A DNA stretch of 64,000 bases, from assembly GCA_900473415.1 (NCBI GenBank), contig UCLR01000041.1, positions 85,060 to 149,059 on the forward strand, in the 5' to 3' direction. The position numbers and the translations under genes are program-made. Under the pieces are notes generated by a model. That model was not told where the DNA came from, made no database searches, and saw nothing but the letters and a program-made list of their open reading frames with translations. Below are positions 26,224 to 34,106 of this stretch, piece by piece. Positions within the stretch are counted from its first letter, which is position 1. Every line of letters begins with the position of its first letter. The stretch comes from Hyphomicrobiales bacterium. GTDB lineage: Bacteria > Pseudomonadota > Alphaproteobacteria > Rhizobiales > Beijerinckiaceae.

Positions 26224-26664
26224 ATGAACGGCACATCCCCGGAAGACGAGGCCGATGCCCGCCTTGTCGTGCTGATCCACCAGGTGCTTGAGGAGGTCGC
26301 TGACGAGATCCCGGTCGCATCACTCATCGACGCGGTCGTCGAGCGGATGGGCCCGTTCGACGGCAAGCATGGTCATCTCGTCCGCGAGTGCGCCCAAGAC
26401 TATGTCGGCCGGCTCGTCGAGCGCTGCTTCGGGCTGCCGCAGCCGCCCGATCCGTCCGAGCTCAAGCCCGGCCATAAGCACCTGCGGAAGACCTATTCGG
26501 TCGTACGCAACGGCAAGTGGGTCACGATTCCGGTTGAGATGCTGACATCTCACGAGGCCGAGGCAATCGCCCGCCGGCAGGAGCAGTTGGCTGCGGTCTA
26601 CCTTGCCAAGGCCGAAGCACTCGAACGGGAAGCGCAGCGTCGCGAGGCCGCCGCGAACGACTAG
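26224..26664 (+). CDS. Hypothetical element protein
   Basis: A 146-residue acidic protein (MNGTSPEDEADARLVVLIHQVLEEVADEIPVASLIDAVVERM). It is helical throughout, has an HLRKTYSVVRNGKWVTIPVEMLTSHEAEAIA middle that resembles phage-associated conserved segments, and ends in a long charged coiled-coil-like helix (ARRQEQLAAVYLAKAEALEREAQRREAAAND). Lies between primase and terminase small subunit. No function assigned. Confidence 0.65.
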   Translation: MNGTSPEDEADARLVVLIHQVLEEVADEIPVASLIDAVVERMGPFDGKHGHLVRECAQDYVGRLVERCFGLPQPPDPSELKPGHKHLRKTYSVVRNGKWVTIPVEMLTSHEAEAIARRQEQLAAVYLAKAEALEREAQRREAAAND

Positions 26665-26681
26665 CGGGCCCGAGCCGAGCC

Positions 26682-26691
26682 GGGGGGGGGG
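26682..26691. other. G10 tract; candidate cos/packaging site
   Basis: Ten G in a row directly after the preceding gene and 138 bases before the terminase small subunit, followed by a C-rich run (TGCCCCCCTG) 20 bases on. Long G tracts just before terminase genes are seen at the cohesive ends of some HK97-type phages. The assignment is inference from position and composition only. Confidence 0.3.
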
Positions 26692-26771
26692 CGGTCGGAA
26701 AGGGGTGCCCCCCTGTCTCTAAACCAGCTGGCGGCCTCGCGCTGACGGAGGCGCGAAATCATGTCAATTTT

Positions 26772-26795
26772 TACAGAGTTTGTCTGTAGTATACT
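26772..26795 (+). promoter_or_regulatory. Candidate promoter and operator for the terminase small subunit
   Basis: TACAGA (26,772-26,777) and TCTGTA (26,783-26,788) form a perfect dyad with spacer GTTTG. A -10-like TATACT follows at 26,790-26,795. A repressor on the dyad would block the promoter. The ATG is 34 bases further, behind GGAGCGGG. No cognate repressor is visible nearby. Confidence 0.45.
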
Positions 26796-26828
26796 TTCCG
26801 TGAGGTCGGTCACGATGGAGCGGGTCAA

Positions 26829-27317
26829 ATGCCGGTCGGACGTCCGCCAAAACCTAGCCGTATCCGAGAACTCGAAGGCAACCGGGGGCGACGACCCATA
26901 CCAAAGGGCGTCAACGTTCCCAGTCGACCGATCGCCCCGGACTATTTCGACGACCAGCAGAAGTGTCTCTGGCGACAGATCGAGTACTCGATGCCGGCGG
27001 GGGTGTTAACTCTAGCCGACAGCCAGGCTGTCGAGCGGATGGCGGTCGCCTGGGCTCGGTATCGCGATTGCCAGGTTAAGATCACGCAACTATCGATGTT
27101 CGCGCGCGGATCAACAGGCCAACTGGCGATGTCACCCTTAGTGAAGATCCAGGCGCTCGCGGCCAGGGAGATGCATCAGGCCGGAGAGGTGTTGGGCCTG
27201 TCGCCGGTCGCCCGCGCCAGGATCGCTGCGCCCGAGAGCAGCGACGATGACCCGTTAGCGTTGCTGCTCGATGGCGGCCGTTATGCGCCGGTTCACAGGC
27301 GGCCAAAGGTCCACTGA
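26829..27317 (+). CDS. P27-family phage terminase small subunit
   Basis: A 162-residue protein with the P27 signature: GRPPKPSRIRELEGNRGRRPIPKG at the start, then ...FDDQQKCLWRQIEYSMPAGVLTLADSQAVERMAVAWARYRD, and SPLVKIQALAAREMHQAGEVLGLSPVARARIA near the end. It recognises phage DNA ends for packaging. No large subunit or capsid genes follow, so on its own it cannot package. Lone terminase small subunits are typical of phage-inducible satellites that redirect a helper phage; it could also be a leftover of a decayed prophage. Confidence 0.88.
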   Translation: MPVGRPPKPSRIRELEGNRGRRPIPKGVNVPSRPIAPDYFDDQQKCLWRQIEYSMPAGVLTLADSQAVERMAVAWARYRDCQVKITQLSMFARGSTGQLAMSPLVKIQALAAREMHQAGEVLGLSPVARARIAAPESSDDDPLALLLDGGRYAPVHRRPKVH

Positions 27318-27610
27318 GAGCCGTTTTGCCGGGGCGGTTCCGCCGCCCTGTCGTTCTCGGCGCGCTCATGGCAATGCCCGAAATTGGCCCATTGCTGACG
27401 TCCGGAGGGTCTGCTTTTGGGCAGGCTGGTTGGAATGCGACGTCGCAACTGAGATTTGGCCCTATCGTCAGCCGAAGGTCAGCGCAGTAGGGCAGTTCGG
27501 CGTGCGGCTTTCTCGGAGCCGAGATCGAAAAAATCTCGAAATTTCCTACCGGGCATGCCAGATCGCCATCCTTGATGGGTCAAGCCCCGCCTGGCGGGCG
27601 CCTTGCAAGG
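27318..27610. other. Junction between element frame and PKS cargo
   Basis: 293 bases without a supported gene. It contains a perfect 12-bp palindrome TGCGACGTCGCA (27,436-27,447). ACGTCCG- and TTTGGGCAGG-like pieces resemble those in the spacers at 44.4, 48.1 and 55.7 kb. The promoter of the glycosyltransferase-acyltransferase gene should lie here, but none is clear. Confidence 0.4.
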
Positions 27611-29365
27611 ATGGATGGCAGCTCGTTCATGCATGACAACGCCGGCAATGTGAGGCTCTGCGCTGTCATCCCGAGCCGAAATCACCATCAGGCGCTGCGC
27701 GGCATCATCGAAGTTCTGATCGCGCGGGGCATTCCGGTCTTCATCATCGATGACGGCAGCGACGCGGTCACCGCGCGGGCGATCAGCGCGCTGCGTGATC
27801 CGGCGCGCGGCGTCGAGACTCTCCGATTGCCGGAGAACCGGGGCAAGGGCGGGGCGCTCGTCGTCGCGATGACCGCTGCGGCCGCTGCCGGCTACAGCCA
27901 TGCCCTCCAGGTCGACGCCGATGGCCAGCACGATCTGGAGAGCCTGGATGCCCTGCTGGCGACGGCGCGTGAGCGGCCGGAGGCGCTGGTGTCGGGCTTC
28001 CCCGTCTACGACAGGTCAATTCCGCTCGGACGGGCGATTGGTCGATGGATCACGCATGTTTGGGTCTGGATCGAGACGCTGTCGTTCCGGATCAGGGACA
28101 GCATGTGCGGCTTCCGAGTCTATCCGCTCGCCTCGGCTCTCACTGTCCTCAACGAGGAGCCGGTCGGCCACTATATGGATTTCGACACCGACATCATGGT
28201 GCGGATGGCCTGGCGGGGCACGCCGGTCGAGCAGATTCCGGTGCGTGTCACCTATCCGGCGGGGAACACCTCGAATTTCCGGATGCTCGCGGACAACTGG
28301 TTGATCACGCGCATGCATACGCGTCTGTTCTTCGGCATGCTGCGGCGGCTGCCTTCGCTGCTGGGCCGGCGCCTGCCTGCCCGCAGGATCCGGCGCCACT
28401 GGGCGGCGATGGCGGAGCGGGGCACTGCTTTTGGTCTGCACTTCCTGCTGGCAGTCTATCGCCTCTGCGGCCGGCGCGCCTGCCTCGTCGCGATGCGCCT
28501 GGTCGTTTTTTATTTCTTCCTTGCCGGTGCCGAGCAGCGCAGGGCATCGCTCGATTTCCTCGCGCGTATCCGTGCGATGAAGGGGGAGCCGGCGCCGAGC
28601 TGGCGTGACGCTTTTCGGCACTATCTCGACTTCGCCACCAAAGCGCTCGACAGCCTCATCGGCTGGGCGTGGCCCGAAGATGTCGGCCCGATCGAGATCG
28701 TCGGCAGGGAGGCTGCCTCGCCCTATCTCGGCGGCCGGCGCGGCGCGCTGCTGATCGTCTCGCATCTCGGCAATGCCGAGATCGCGCGTGCGGCGCTTGC
28801 CGGCCTCGTTGGCCGGCCGGTGCATGTGCTGATGCACACGGTCCAGGCGCGGCGCTACAACGCGATCCTGCGCTCTGTCAGGCCCGATGCCGGAGCCAAT
28901 GTCATCGAGGTCACCGATATCGGCATCGATACGGCGATTGCGCTGTCGGAGCGGATCGAGCGGGGCGAGTGGCTCGTGATCGCCGGAGACCGCATTCCGG
29001 TCATGAGCCATGGCCGGGTCAGCGAGGCGATGTTCCTGGGGCAGGCGGCCCCGTTCTCGCAAGGGCCATACATCCTGGCGGCGCTGCTGAACTGCCCGGT
29101 CCTGACCCTGTTCTGCCTGCGGGAGGGGGCAGGACATCGAGCCTATTTCGAAGGCTTCGCTGACAGGGTTGTCCTGCCCCGCAAGGCGAGGGCTGAGGCG
29201 CTGGCCGGCCATGTCGCACAATATGCCCAGCGGCTCGAGCGCTACTGCCTGCGGCAACCGCTGCAATGGTACAATTTCTACGATTTCTGGGCGGCGCCGT
29301 GCCCAGCGGAGGAGCGCGGCAAACCGGAAAAGCCGGCCGCGCCCGAGGTGCGACCGGCTAGATAG
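27611..29365 (+). CDS. GT2 glycosyltransferase fused to LpxL-like acyltransferase
   Basis: A 584-residue fusion. Residues ~10-240 are a family 2 glycosyltransferase (LCAVIPSRNHHQAL ... VFIIDDGSD ... ENRGKGGALVVAM ... HALQVDADGQHD). Residues ~290-560 are an LpxL/HtrB-type acyltransferase (SHLGNAEIARAAL has the H-x4-E motif; WLVIAGDRIPV and GPYILAALLNCPVLTLFCLREGAGHRAYFEGFAD follow). This GT-AT fusion is a standard member of aryl polyene clusters, where it is thought to help place the polyene on a membrane anchor. It is convergent with the rest of the cluster, 24 bases from its end. ATG 27611 is chosen; ATG 27629 is possible. Confidence 0.9.
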   Translation: MDGSSFMHDNAGNVRLCAVIPSRNHHQALRGIIEVLIARGIPVFIIDDGSDAVTARAISALRDPARGVETLRLPENRGKGGALVVAMTAAAAAGYSHALQVDADGQHDLESLDALLATARERPEALVSGFPVYDRSIPLGRAIGRWITHVWVWIETLSFRIRDSMCGFRVYPLASALTVLNEEPVGHYMDFDTDIMVRMAWRGTPVEQIPVRVTYPAGNTSNFRMLADNWLITRMHTRLFFGMLRRLPSLLGRRLPARRIRRHWAAMAERGTAFGLHFLLAVYRLCGRRACLVAMRLVVFYFFLAGAEQRRASLDFLARIRAMKGEPAPSWRDAFRHYLDFATKALDSLIGWAWPEDVGPIEIVGREAASPYLGGRRGALLIVSHLGNAEIARAALAGLVGRPVHVLMHTVQARRYNAILRSVRPDAGANVIEVTDIGIDTAIALSERIERGEWLVIAGDRIPVMSHGRVSEAMFLGQAAPFSQGPYILAALLNCPVLTLFCLREGAGHRAYFEGFADRVVLPRKARAEALAGHVAQYAQRLERYCLRQPLQWYNFYDFWAAPCPAEERGKPEKPAAPEVRPAR

Positions 29366-29389
29366 CCGAGAGCCGTCGGGCGGGCCGCC

Positions 29390-29836
29390 TTACCGGCCGA
29401 GCCTGACGACGGTGCCGGTCAGGCGCACCGCGGTTTTGACGTTGCCGATGCCGCACAGATATTGCGTCGTGCTCTTCAGGGGCGCGTCGCCATGGACGCT
29501 GTAGATGCCGATCACGGCGTCGCCGCCTTCACTGGCCGCGCGCTTGATCAACTGCTCCAGCGCCTCGGCGAAGGCGTAATGGCAGCCGCCGCTGGTCTCA
29601 GCCTCGGTGCGGCCCGCGCTACCCCGGCGCTGGCTGCTCCATTCGCCGATCTTCTGGGCGACGCGCGGGTGGCGTTGGTTGCCAAAGAACACTTTGACCT
29701 CGCGGTTCAGCGCCGCGACCTGCGGGGAGTTCATGGCGTCAGCCAGCGATTGCAGCGAGCGATCGTTGCGTGCCATGGCGGAGAAAGACGCGAGCGACAG
29801 CGCGCCTACGATAAGGATCTGGGCGATATGCTTCAT
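29390..29836 (-). CDS. Periplasmic protein of aryl polyene clusters (excinuclease-subunit-like)
   Basis: A 148-residue protein with a signal peptide (MKHIAQILIVGALSLASFSAMA). The mature part has SLQSLADAMNSPQVAALNREVKVFFGNQRHP and then GGCHYAFAEALEQLIKRAASEGGDAVIGIYSVHG, a YbjQ-like fold signature, with a final Cys (YLCGIGNVKTAVRLTGTVVRL). Homologues are commonly found at the end of aryl polyene operons under the misleading name excinuclease ATPase subunit. Last gene of the minus-strand operon, 13 bases after the ketosynthase. Confidence 0.75.
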   Translation of the reverse strand: MKHIAQILIVGALSLASFSAMARNDRSLQSLADAMNSPQVAALNREVKVFFGNQRHPRVAQKIGEWSSQRRGSAGRTEAETSGGCHYAFAEALEQLIKRAASEGGDAVIGIYSVHGDAPLKSTTQYLCGIGNVKTAVRLTGTVVRLGR

Positions 29837-29849
29837 GTCTTCCCCCTGT

Positions 29850-31073
29850 TCAGGCCAATCGAAATATCAGCGACGTGTTGATTCCACCGAAGGCGAAATT
29901 GTTGCTCATCAGGAATTCGGTCTCAAGCCGACGCGCGTCCTTCATCACATAATCGAGCGGCGCGCAGCGCGGATCGACTTCAGCAAGGTTCACGGTCGGC
30001 ACGAAACTGCGTTCCCGCATCATCTCGATGCCGAGCCAGGCTTCGAGCGCGCCGCAGGCGCCCAACGTGTGGCCGAAATAGCTCTTGAGCGAATGGATCG
30101 GCATGCCATCGCCGAAGACGGCGTGAGTTGCTTCGCTCTCCGCGATGTCTCCCGCTTCAGTCGCCGTGCCGTGGCCGTTGACGAAACCGATCGCATCGGC
30201 AGGCAGCCCGGAATCGTCGAGCGCCAGGCGCAACGCGGCCTCCATGGTCGAGGCCTGTGGCTGGGTGGCATGGTGACCGTCGCAGTTCGTGCCGAAGCCG
30301 ACGACCTCGGCGTGGATCGCTGCCCCGCGCGCCAGAGCGTGCTCGCGGTCTTCCAGGATCAGGGTCGTCGCGCCTTCACCGATGACCAGCCCGTCGCGCG
30401 CTACGTCGTAAGGGCGGGGCGTGAGCCCGGGATTGTCGTTGTTGGTCGATGTCGCGAACAGGGTGTCGAAGACGGCGACATCGGAGATGTCGAGTTCCTC
30501 GCCTCCGCCTGCGATCATCACCTCGGCCTTGCCGGCCTGGATCGCCTCGTAGGCGTAGCCGATCGCCATGCTGCCCGATGTGCAGGCCGTCGAGGTCGGG
30601 ATGATGCGGCCGGTCATGCCGAAGAACAGCGCGATGTTTACCGCCGCCGTGTGGCTCATCACCTGGACATAGCTCGTGGCGTTGAGGGTCCCGGAGGCCC
30701 CGTCCTTCATCAGCTCGGCGAAGCTGAGGATCGGCGCCACCGAGCCGAAGGAGGAGCCGTAGGAAACGCCGCAGCGCCCGCTCTTGAGCATTGCTTCGCC
30801 GAGCAGGCCGGCTTCGGTGAGCGCCTGTTCCGTCGCTGAGACGGCTAGACGTGAGACGCGGCCCATGGTGCGGAGCTGCTTGCGGCTATAGCGCTGCTCG
30901 ACCGAGAAGTCGGGGATCGGCGCCGCGAGCTTGGCGTTGATGCCGGTGTAGTAGTCCCAGTCCATCCGCCGGATGGCGGTCTCGCCAGCATGCAGGCGGG
31001 CGCGGATTGTCGGCCAATCATTACCGAGCGCGGTGACGCCGGCCATGCCGGTGACGACGACGCGACGGCTCAA
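29850..31073 (-). CDS. Beta-ketoacyl-ACP synthase (aryl polyene KS, ApeR-like)
   Basis: A 407-residue KAS I/II-type ketosynthase. Active-site Cys in PTSTACTSGSMAIGY (about residue 165), first His in NGHGTATEAGDI (about 300) and second His in YFGHTLGACGALEAW (about 335). SNNFAFGGINTSLIF ends the fold. Overlaps the upstream ketoreductase by 4 bases. One of two catalytic ketosynthases of the cluster, beside a chain-length-factor-like protein. The exact split of labour between the two is not readable from sequence. Confidence 0.93.
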   Translation of the reverse strand: MSRRVVVTGMAGVTALGNDWPTIRARLHAGETAIRRMDWDYYTGINAKLAAPIPDFSVEQRYSRKQLRTMGRVSRLAVSATEQALTEAGLLGEAMLKSGRCGVSYGSSFGSVAPILSFAELMKDGASGTLNATSYVQVMSHTAAVNIALFFGMTGRIIPTSTACTSGSMAIGYAYEAIQAGKAEVMIAGGGEELDISDVAVFDTLFATSTNNDNPGLTPRPYDVARDGLVIGEGATTLILEDREHALARGAAIHAEVVGFGTNCDGHHATQPQASTMEAALRLALDDSGLPADAIGFVNGHGTATEAGDIAESEATHAVFGDGMPIHSLKSYFGHTLGACGALEAWLGIEMMRERSFVPTVNLAEVDPRCAPLDYVMKDARRLETEFLMSNNFAFGGINTSLIFRLA

Positions 31074-31795
31074 AACATGCCCCCGTTCACGGAGATCACC
31101 TGCCGGGTGATGTAGCTGGCCTCCGGCGAGCAGAGGAAGGAGACCAACGCGGCGACCTCGTCCGGCTGCCCGATGCGGCGCATCGGCACGGTCTTCAGCG
31201 CCTCGTCGAGAATGGCCTCATCGACCATCTGCGTGTCGATCAGGCCCGGCGCAACGCAGTTCACGGTGATGTTGCGCTTGGCGAGTTCGATCGCCAGCGC
31301 CTTGGTCGCGCCGATGATGCCGGCCTTCGCTGCGCTGTAGTTGACCTGGCCGCGATTGCCCATGATGCCGGAGACCGACGAGATTGTGACGATGCGCCCG
31401 CCTCTGCGCGCGCTGACCATCGGCATCACGATCGGTTTCAGCACATTGTAGAAGCCGCCGAGATTGGTATCGAGCACGCTGTCCCAATCCGCGTCGCTGA
31501 TGGCCGGGAAAGCGTTGTCGCGGGCGATGCCGGCGTTCAGCACGGCGCCGTAATAGGGGCCGTGCTCGGCCATGTCGGCTTCCAGCGCAGCCAGCGTCTC
31601 CTCGCGCTGCGATGTGTCGAAGGAGATCAGGCGGGCTTGGCCGCCGGCAGCCGCGATCTCGGCGGCCGTACCCTCGGCACCGGCGCGATCACGCGCGAAA
31701 TGGACAGCTACGGTGAAGCCATCCCGTCCCAACCGGGTCGCGATGGCGCGGCCGATGCCCTTGCTGGCACCGGTAACGAGAAGCATGCGCGTCAT
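31070..31795 (-). CDS. 3-oxoacyl-ACP reductase (aryl polyene KR, FabG-like)
   Basis: A 241-residue short-chain dehydrogenase. LLVTGASKGIGRAIA is the NADP-binding Gly motif, VLNAGIARDNAF the NAG motif, and the catalytic Ser-Tyr-Lys lie in TISSVSGIMGNRGQVNYSAAKAG (Tyr about residue 151). It would reduce the beta-keto group after each polyene extension. Start and stop overlap the neighbours by 4 bases each, so expression is tightly coupled. Confidence 0.93.
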   Translation of the reverse strand: MTRMLLVTGASKGIGRAIATRLGRDGFTVAVHFARDRAGAEGTAAEIAAAGGQARLISFDTSQREETLAALEADMAEHGPYYGAVLNAGIARDNAFPAISDADWDSVLDTNLGGFYNVLKPIVMPMVSARRGGRIVTISSVSGIMGNRGQVNYSAAKAGIIGATKALAIELAKRNITVNCVAPGLIDTQMVDEAILDEALKTVPMRRIGQPDEVAALVSFLCSPEASYITRQVISVNGGMF

Positions 31796-32268
31796 TCGCC
31801 GCGCTCCGCCGTCTGGCTTTCGATCAGGCTGAGATGGTCGTCGGGTTGATAGACGGTGAGCTGCGCTGTCGCCAGTTCGGCCCCGCTGCCACGGCGGTAC
31901 ACGGCGCAGTCGAACTGGCCCATGCCGGCTTCGCGATAGACGGGCCGGGCGGTGATGCCGAGCGCTTCGCCCTCAGCGAACCAGTTAAGCGCTGCCGAGA
32001 AATTGCGCGTGCCCAGCAGGAAGCCGATCTTCACCGGTTCTCGCGCCTGCACTGCTTCCAAGCCGACGAAGGCGGCGCAGCTCTGTGCCATCCATTCCAT
32101 CGCGACATGGGCGGCGATACCCTTGCCCTCGACGAAGAACGGGCATGACGGGCGGATCGTCAGATGGGTGCGGATTTCCTGCTCGTCGAAGGTCTCGATA
32201 CCATCGATCAGGATCATCGGCGCGCGATGCGGCAGGACGGTATCGAGCGGATAGAGGCTCTGGCTCAT
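31792..32268 (-). CDS. 3-hydroxyacyl-ACP dehydratase (ApeP-like hotdog)
   Basis: A 158-residue hotdog-fold protein. LPHRAPMILIDGIETFDEQ at residues 13-31 carries the conserved LPHR-x-PM segment; HVAMEWMAQSCAAFVGLEA is the central hotdog helix. This form is the second dehydratase of aryl polyene clusters. It differs from the GHFP-type dehydratase at 37.4 kb. Coupled to its neighbours by 4-base overlaps. Confidence 0.85.
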   Translation of the reverse strand: MSQSLYPLDTVLPHRAPMILIDGIETFDEQEIRTHLTIRPSCPFFVEGKGIAAHVAMEWMAQSCAAFVGLEAVQAREPVKIGFLLGTRNFSAALNWFAEGEALGITARPVYREAGMGQFDCAVYRRGSGAELATAQLTVYQPDDHLSLIESQTAERGE

Positions 32269-33464
32269 GACGGCATTCTTCCCAAGACGAGCGCTACATT
32301 GCTGCCGCCGAACGCGAAAGAATTGCTGAGCATCGCGACGCGCCCGTCCTCAGAAAAACGATCGCCCGGTCCGGTCAGGCGCAGCGGCGCGAGCTCTTCG
32401 TCGCGAGCGTCGTCCCACAGGTGAGGCGGCAATAGGCTCTGCGGATTATAGCGTTGTGACAGCGTCAGCCATAGGAAGGCTGCCTCGCAGGCGCCGGCCG
32501 CGCCCAGTGTGTGCCCCGTCATCGCCTTGGTCGAGCTGCAGGGGGTGTCTGCGCCGAAGATCTCGTGGACCGCGCGGGCCTCCATGGAATCGTTCAGCGG
32601 CGTCGCCGTGCCGTGCAGGTTCACATAGGCGATCTCGCCGGCCTCGCAGCCCGCGTCGCGCAGCGCCGCGCGCATCGCGCTTTCTGCGCCGACGCCCGAC
32701 GGGTCCGGGGCGCTGATGTGATGGGCGTCCGAGGTCTCGCCGATACCCATGAAGGCGATTTCGCCGGGCTCCTTCTCCAGCAGGAAGACGGCTGCAGCCT
32801 CTCCGATCGTGATGCCGTTGCGGTTGCGGCTGAATGGGTTGGCGGGCGCGGCGGAGACCGCGCCAAGCGCGGTGAAGCCGCTCGGCGTCATCCGGCACAG
32901 CGAATCCGTGCCGCCGACGATTGCCGCGTCGACGAGCCCGGTGCGGATCAGCCGACGCGCGGTGGCGAAGACCTTGGCGCTCGACGAGCAGGCCGTGGCG
33001 ATGGTGTAGGCCGGGCCGGTGAGGCCGAGATAGGCTTGGGCGAATTCGCTCAAGCCGCCGATCTCCTGCTGTGCGTAGTCGAAGCCCTCGGGCCATTGCC
33101 CCGATTGCAGACGCCGGGCATAGGCGGCTTCGCCCTCGGCGATGCCGGAGGTGCTGGTGCCGAGGATCACGGCGATGCGGCCGCGGCCGTAGCGGGCGAT
33201 CGCGCGGTCGATGTCGGGTCGGATCTCCTCGATCGCGATCGCCGTCATGCGGTTGTTGCGGCAGTCCCATTGCGCCAGCGCGGCTGGCAGGGGCGGGACC
33301 TCGCCCATTGCCTCGGCGACCAGCACGCTGCGCTTGGGAACCAGGTCTTCGCGCGTTCGCAAGCTCTCCCGGCTGCCCTTGAAGAGGTTTGCCGCGGTTT
33401 GCGTCTTGCCGCTTCCCAGCGGCGTCATCAGCCCCATGGCGGAAATGCCGAGATAGCCCGTCAC
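32265..33464 (-). CDS. Beta-ketoacyl-ACP synthase (aryl polyene KS, ApeO-like)
   Basis: A 399-residue ketosynthase starting with GTG at 33464, overlapped with the stop of the lipoprotein gene (GTGA). Catalytic Cys in TIATACSSSAKVF (about residue 165), His in VNLHGTATPLND (about 300) and His in GHTLGAAGACEAAF (about 333). SNSFAFGGSNVALVLG closes the fold. All three catalytic residues are present, so it should be an active condensing enzyme and not a chain-length factor. Confidence 0.93.
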   Translation of the reverse strand: MTGYLGISAMGLMTPLGSGKTQTAANLFKGSRESLRTREDLVPKRSVLVAEAMGEVPPLPAALAQWDCRNNRMTAIAIEEIRPDIDRAIARYGRGRIAVILGTSTSGIAEGEAAYARRLQSGQWPEGFDYAQQEIGGLSEFAQAYLGLTGPAYTIATACSSSAKVFATARRLIRTGLVDAAIVGGTDSLCRMTPSGFTALGAVSAAPANPFSRNRNGITIGEAAAVFLLEKEPGEIAFMGIGETSDAHHISAPDPSGVGAESAMRAALRDAGCEAGEIAYVNLHGTATPLNDSMEARAVHEIFGADTPCSSTKAMTGHTLGAAGACEAAFLWLTLSQRYNPQSLLPPHLWDDARDEELAPLRLTGPGDRFSEDGRVAMLSNSFAFGGSNVALVLGRMPS

Positions 33465-34057
33465 CGCGCGACTTCCGCCGATTGGATGTCGACCTCGTAG
33501 CCCCAGGCCAGGTTGGCGTAGTGGATGGAGCCGTTCAGGCGCTTCGGCGCCTTGAGGTCGAATTCGGCACGCAGCACGTCCTTGCCGCCGCATTGCAGGA
33601 GGCGCGAGCTCTTGCCGGCTTCGAGCGTGCATCCCGAGGCAGCGAGCGCGGTCTGCAGAGCCGCCGGCTGGCCGTAAAGCACCATCATGTCGGCGAAGAT
33701 CGCGTCGGCTCGGATCCCGGGCGGAAGCCAGTCGGCGAGCTGCGATTCGAGGCGGCCGTCACGCCAGACCAGGGTGACGGCGCGGCGCCCGAGCGAGTCG
33801 AGCAGGATCGCCCGGAACTCGTGCTTGCTCATAACGATCTGCGCTTCGAGATTGAACGATTGCTGGCCGAAACGCAGCGTCAGAACCTGCGTGACCTGGC
33901 GCTGGAAGGCGAATTCAGCGGGTGCGATGGTGTGGATCGGCAATTGCGGACCGATCAGCACGCCGGCCTCGCCCGACGCTGCCGCATTCCGATCCGATAC
34001 GCATCCCCCCAACGCCAGAAACAGGCCCCCGATCAGGCAGTTGCACCAAGATTGCAT
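33461..34057 (-). CDS. DUF3261 lipoprotein
   Basis: A 198-residue lipoprotein with lipobox LALGGC (Cys at residue 19). The body matches DUF3261, a family almost confined to aryl polyene clusters (LTLRFGQQSFNLEAQIVMSKHEFRAILLDSLGRRAVTLVWRDGRLE). Probably outer-membrane and involved in moving or anchoring the polyene together with the LolA-like protein. ATG 34057. Confidence 0.85.
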   Translation of the reverse strand: MQSWCNCLIGGLFLALGGCVSDRNAAASGEAGVLIGPQLPIHTIAPAEFAFQRQVTQVLTLRFGQQSFNLEAQIVMSKHEFRAILLDSLGRRAVTLVWRDGRLESQLADWLPPGIRADAIFADMMVLYGQPAALQTALAASGCTLEAGKSSRLLQCGGKDVLRAEFDLKAPKRLNGSIHYANLAWGYEVDIQSAEVAR

Positions 34058-34106
34058 AAAGCGCCCTTTGATTTTGGCGCGCTTATAGCACAGGCGTCGC
34101 AGGCAG

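Noticed and set aside
25948..26280. 110-residue open frame on the minus strand over the repeat region after the primase
   Set aside because: It runs through the iteron-like repeats and the start of the next gene, has no ribosome site and a low-complexity SYSSSYVSYV tail. The open frame is explained by the composition.
28016..29266. 416-codon minus-strand open frame opposite the GT2-acyltransferase gene
   Set aside because: Antisense shadow; the plus strand has clear GT2 and LpxL motifs.
29390..29836. Excinuclease ATPase subunit
   Set aside because: A name that travels with this family; the protein is 148 residues with a signal peptide and no ATPase motifs.
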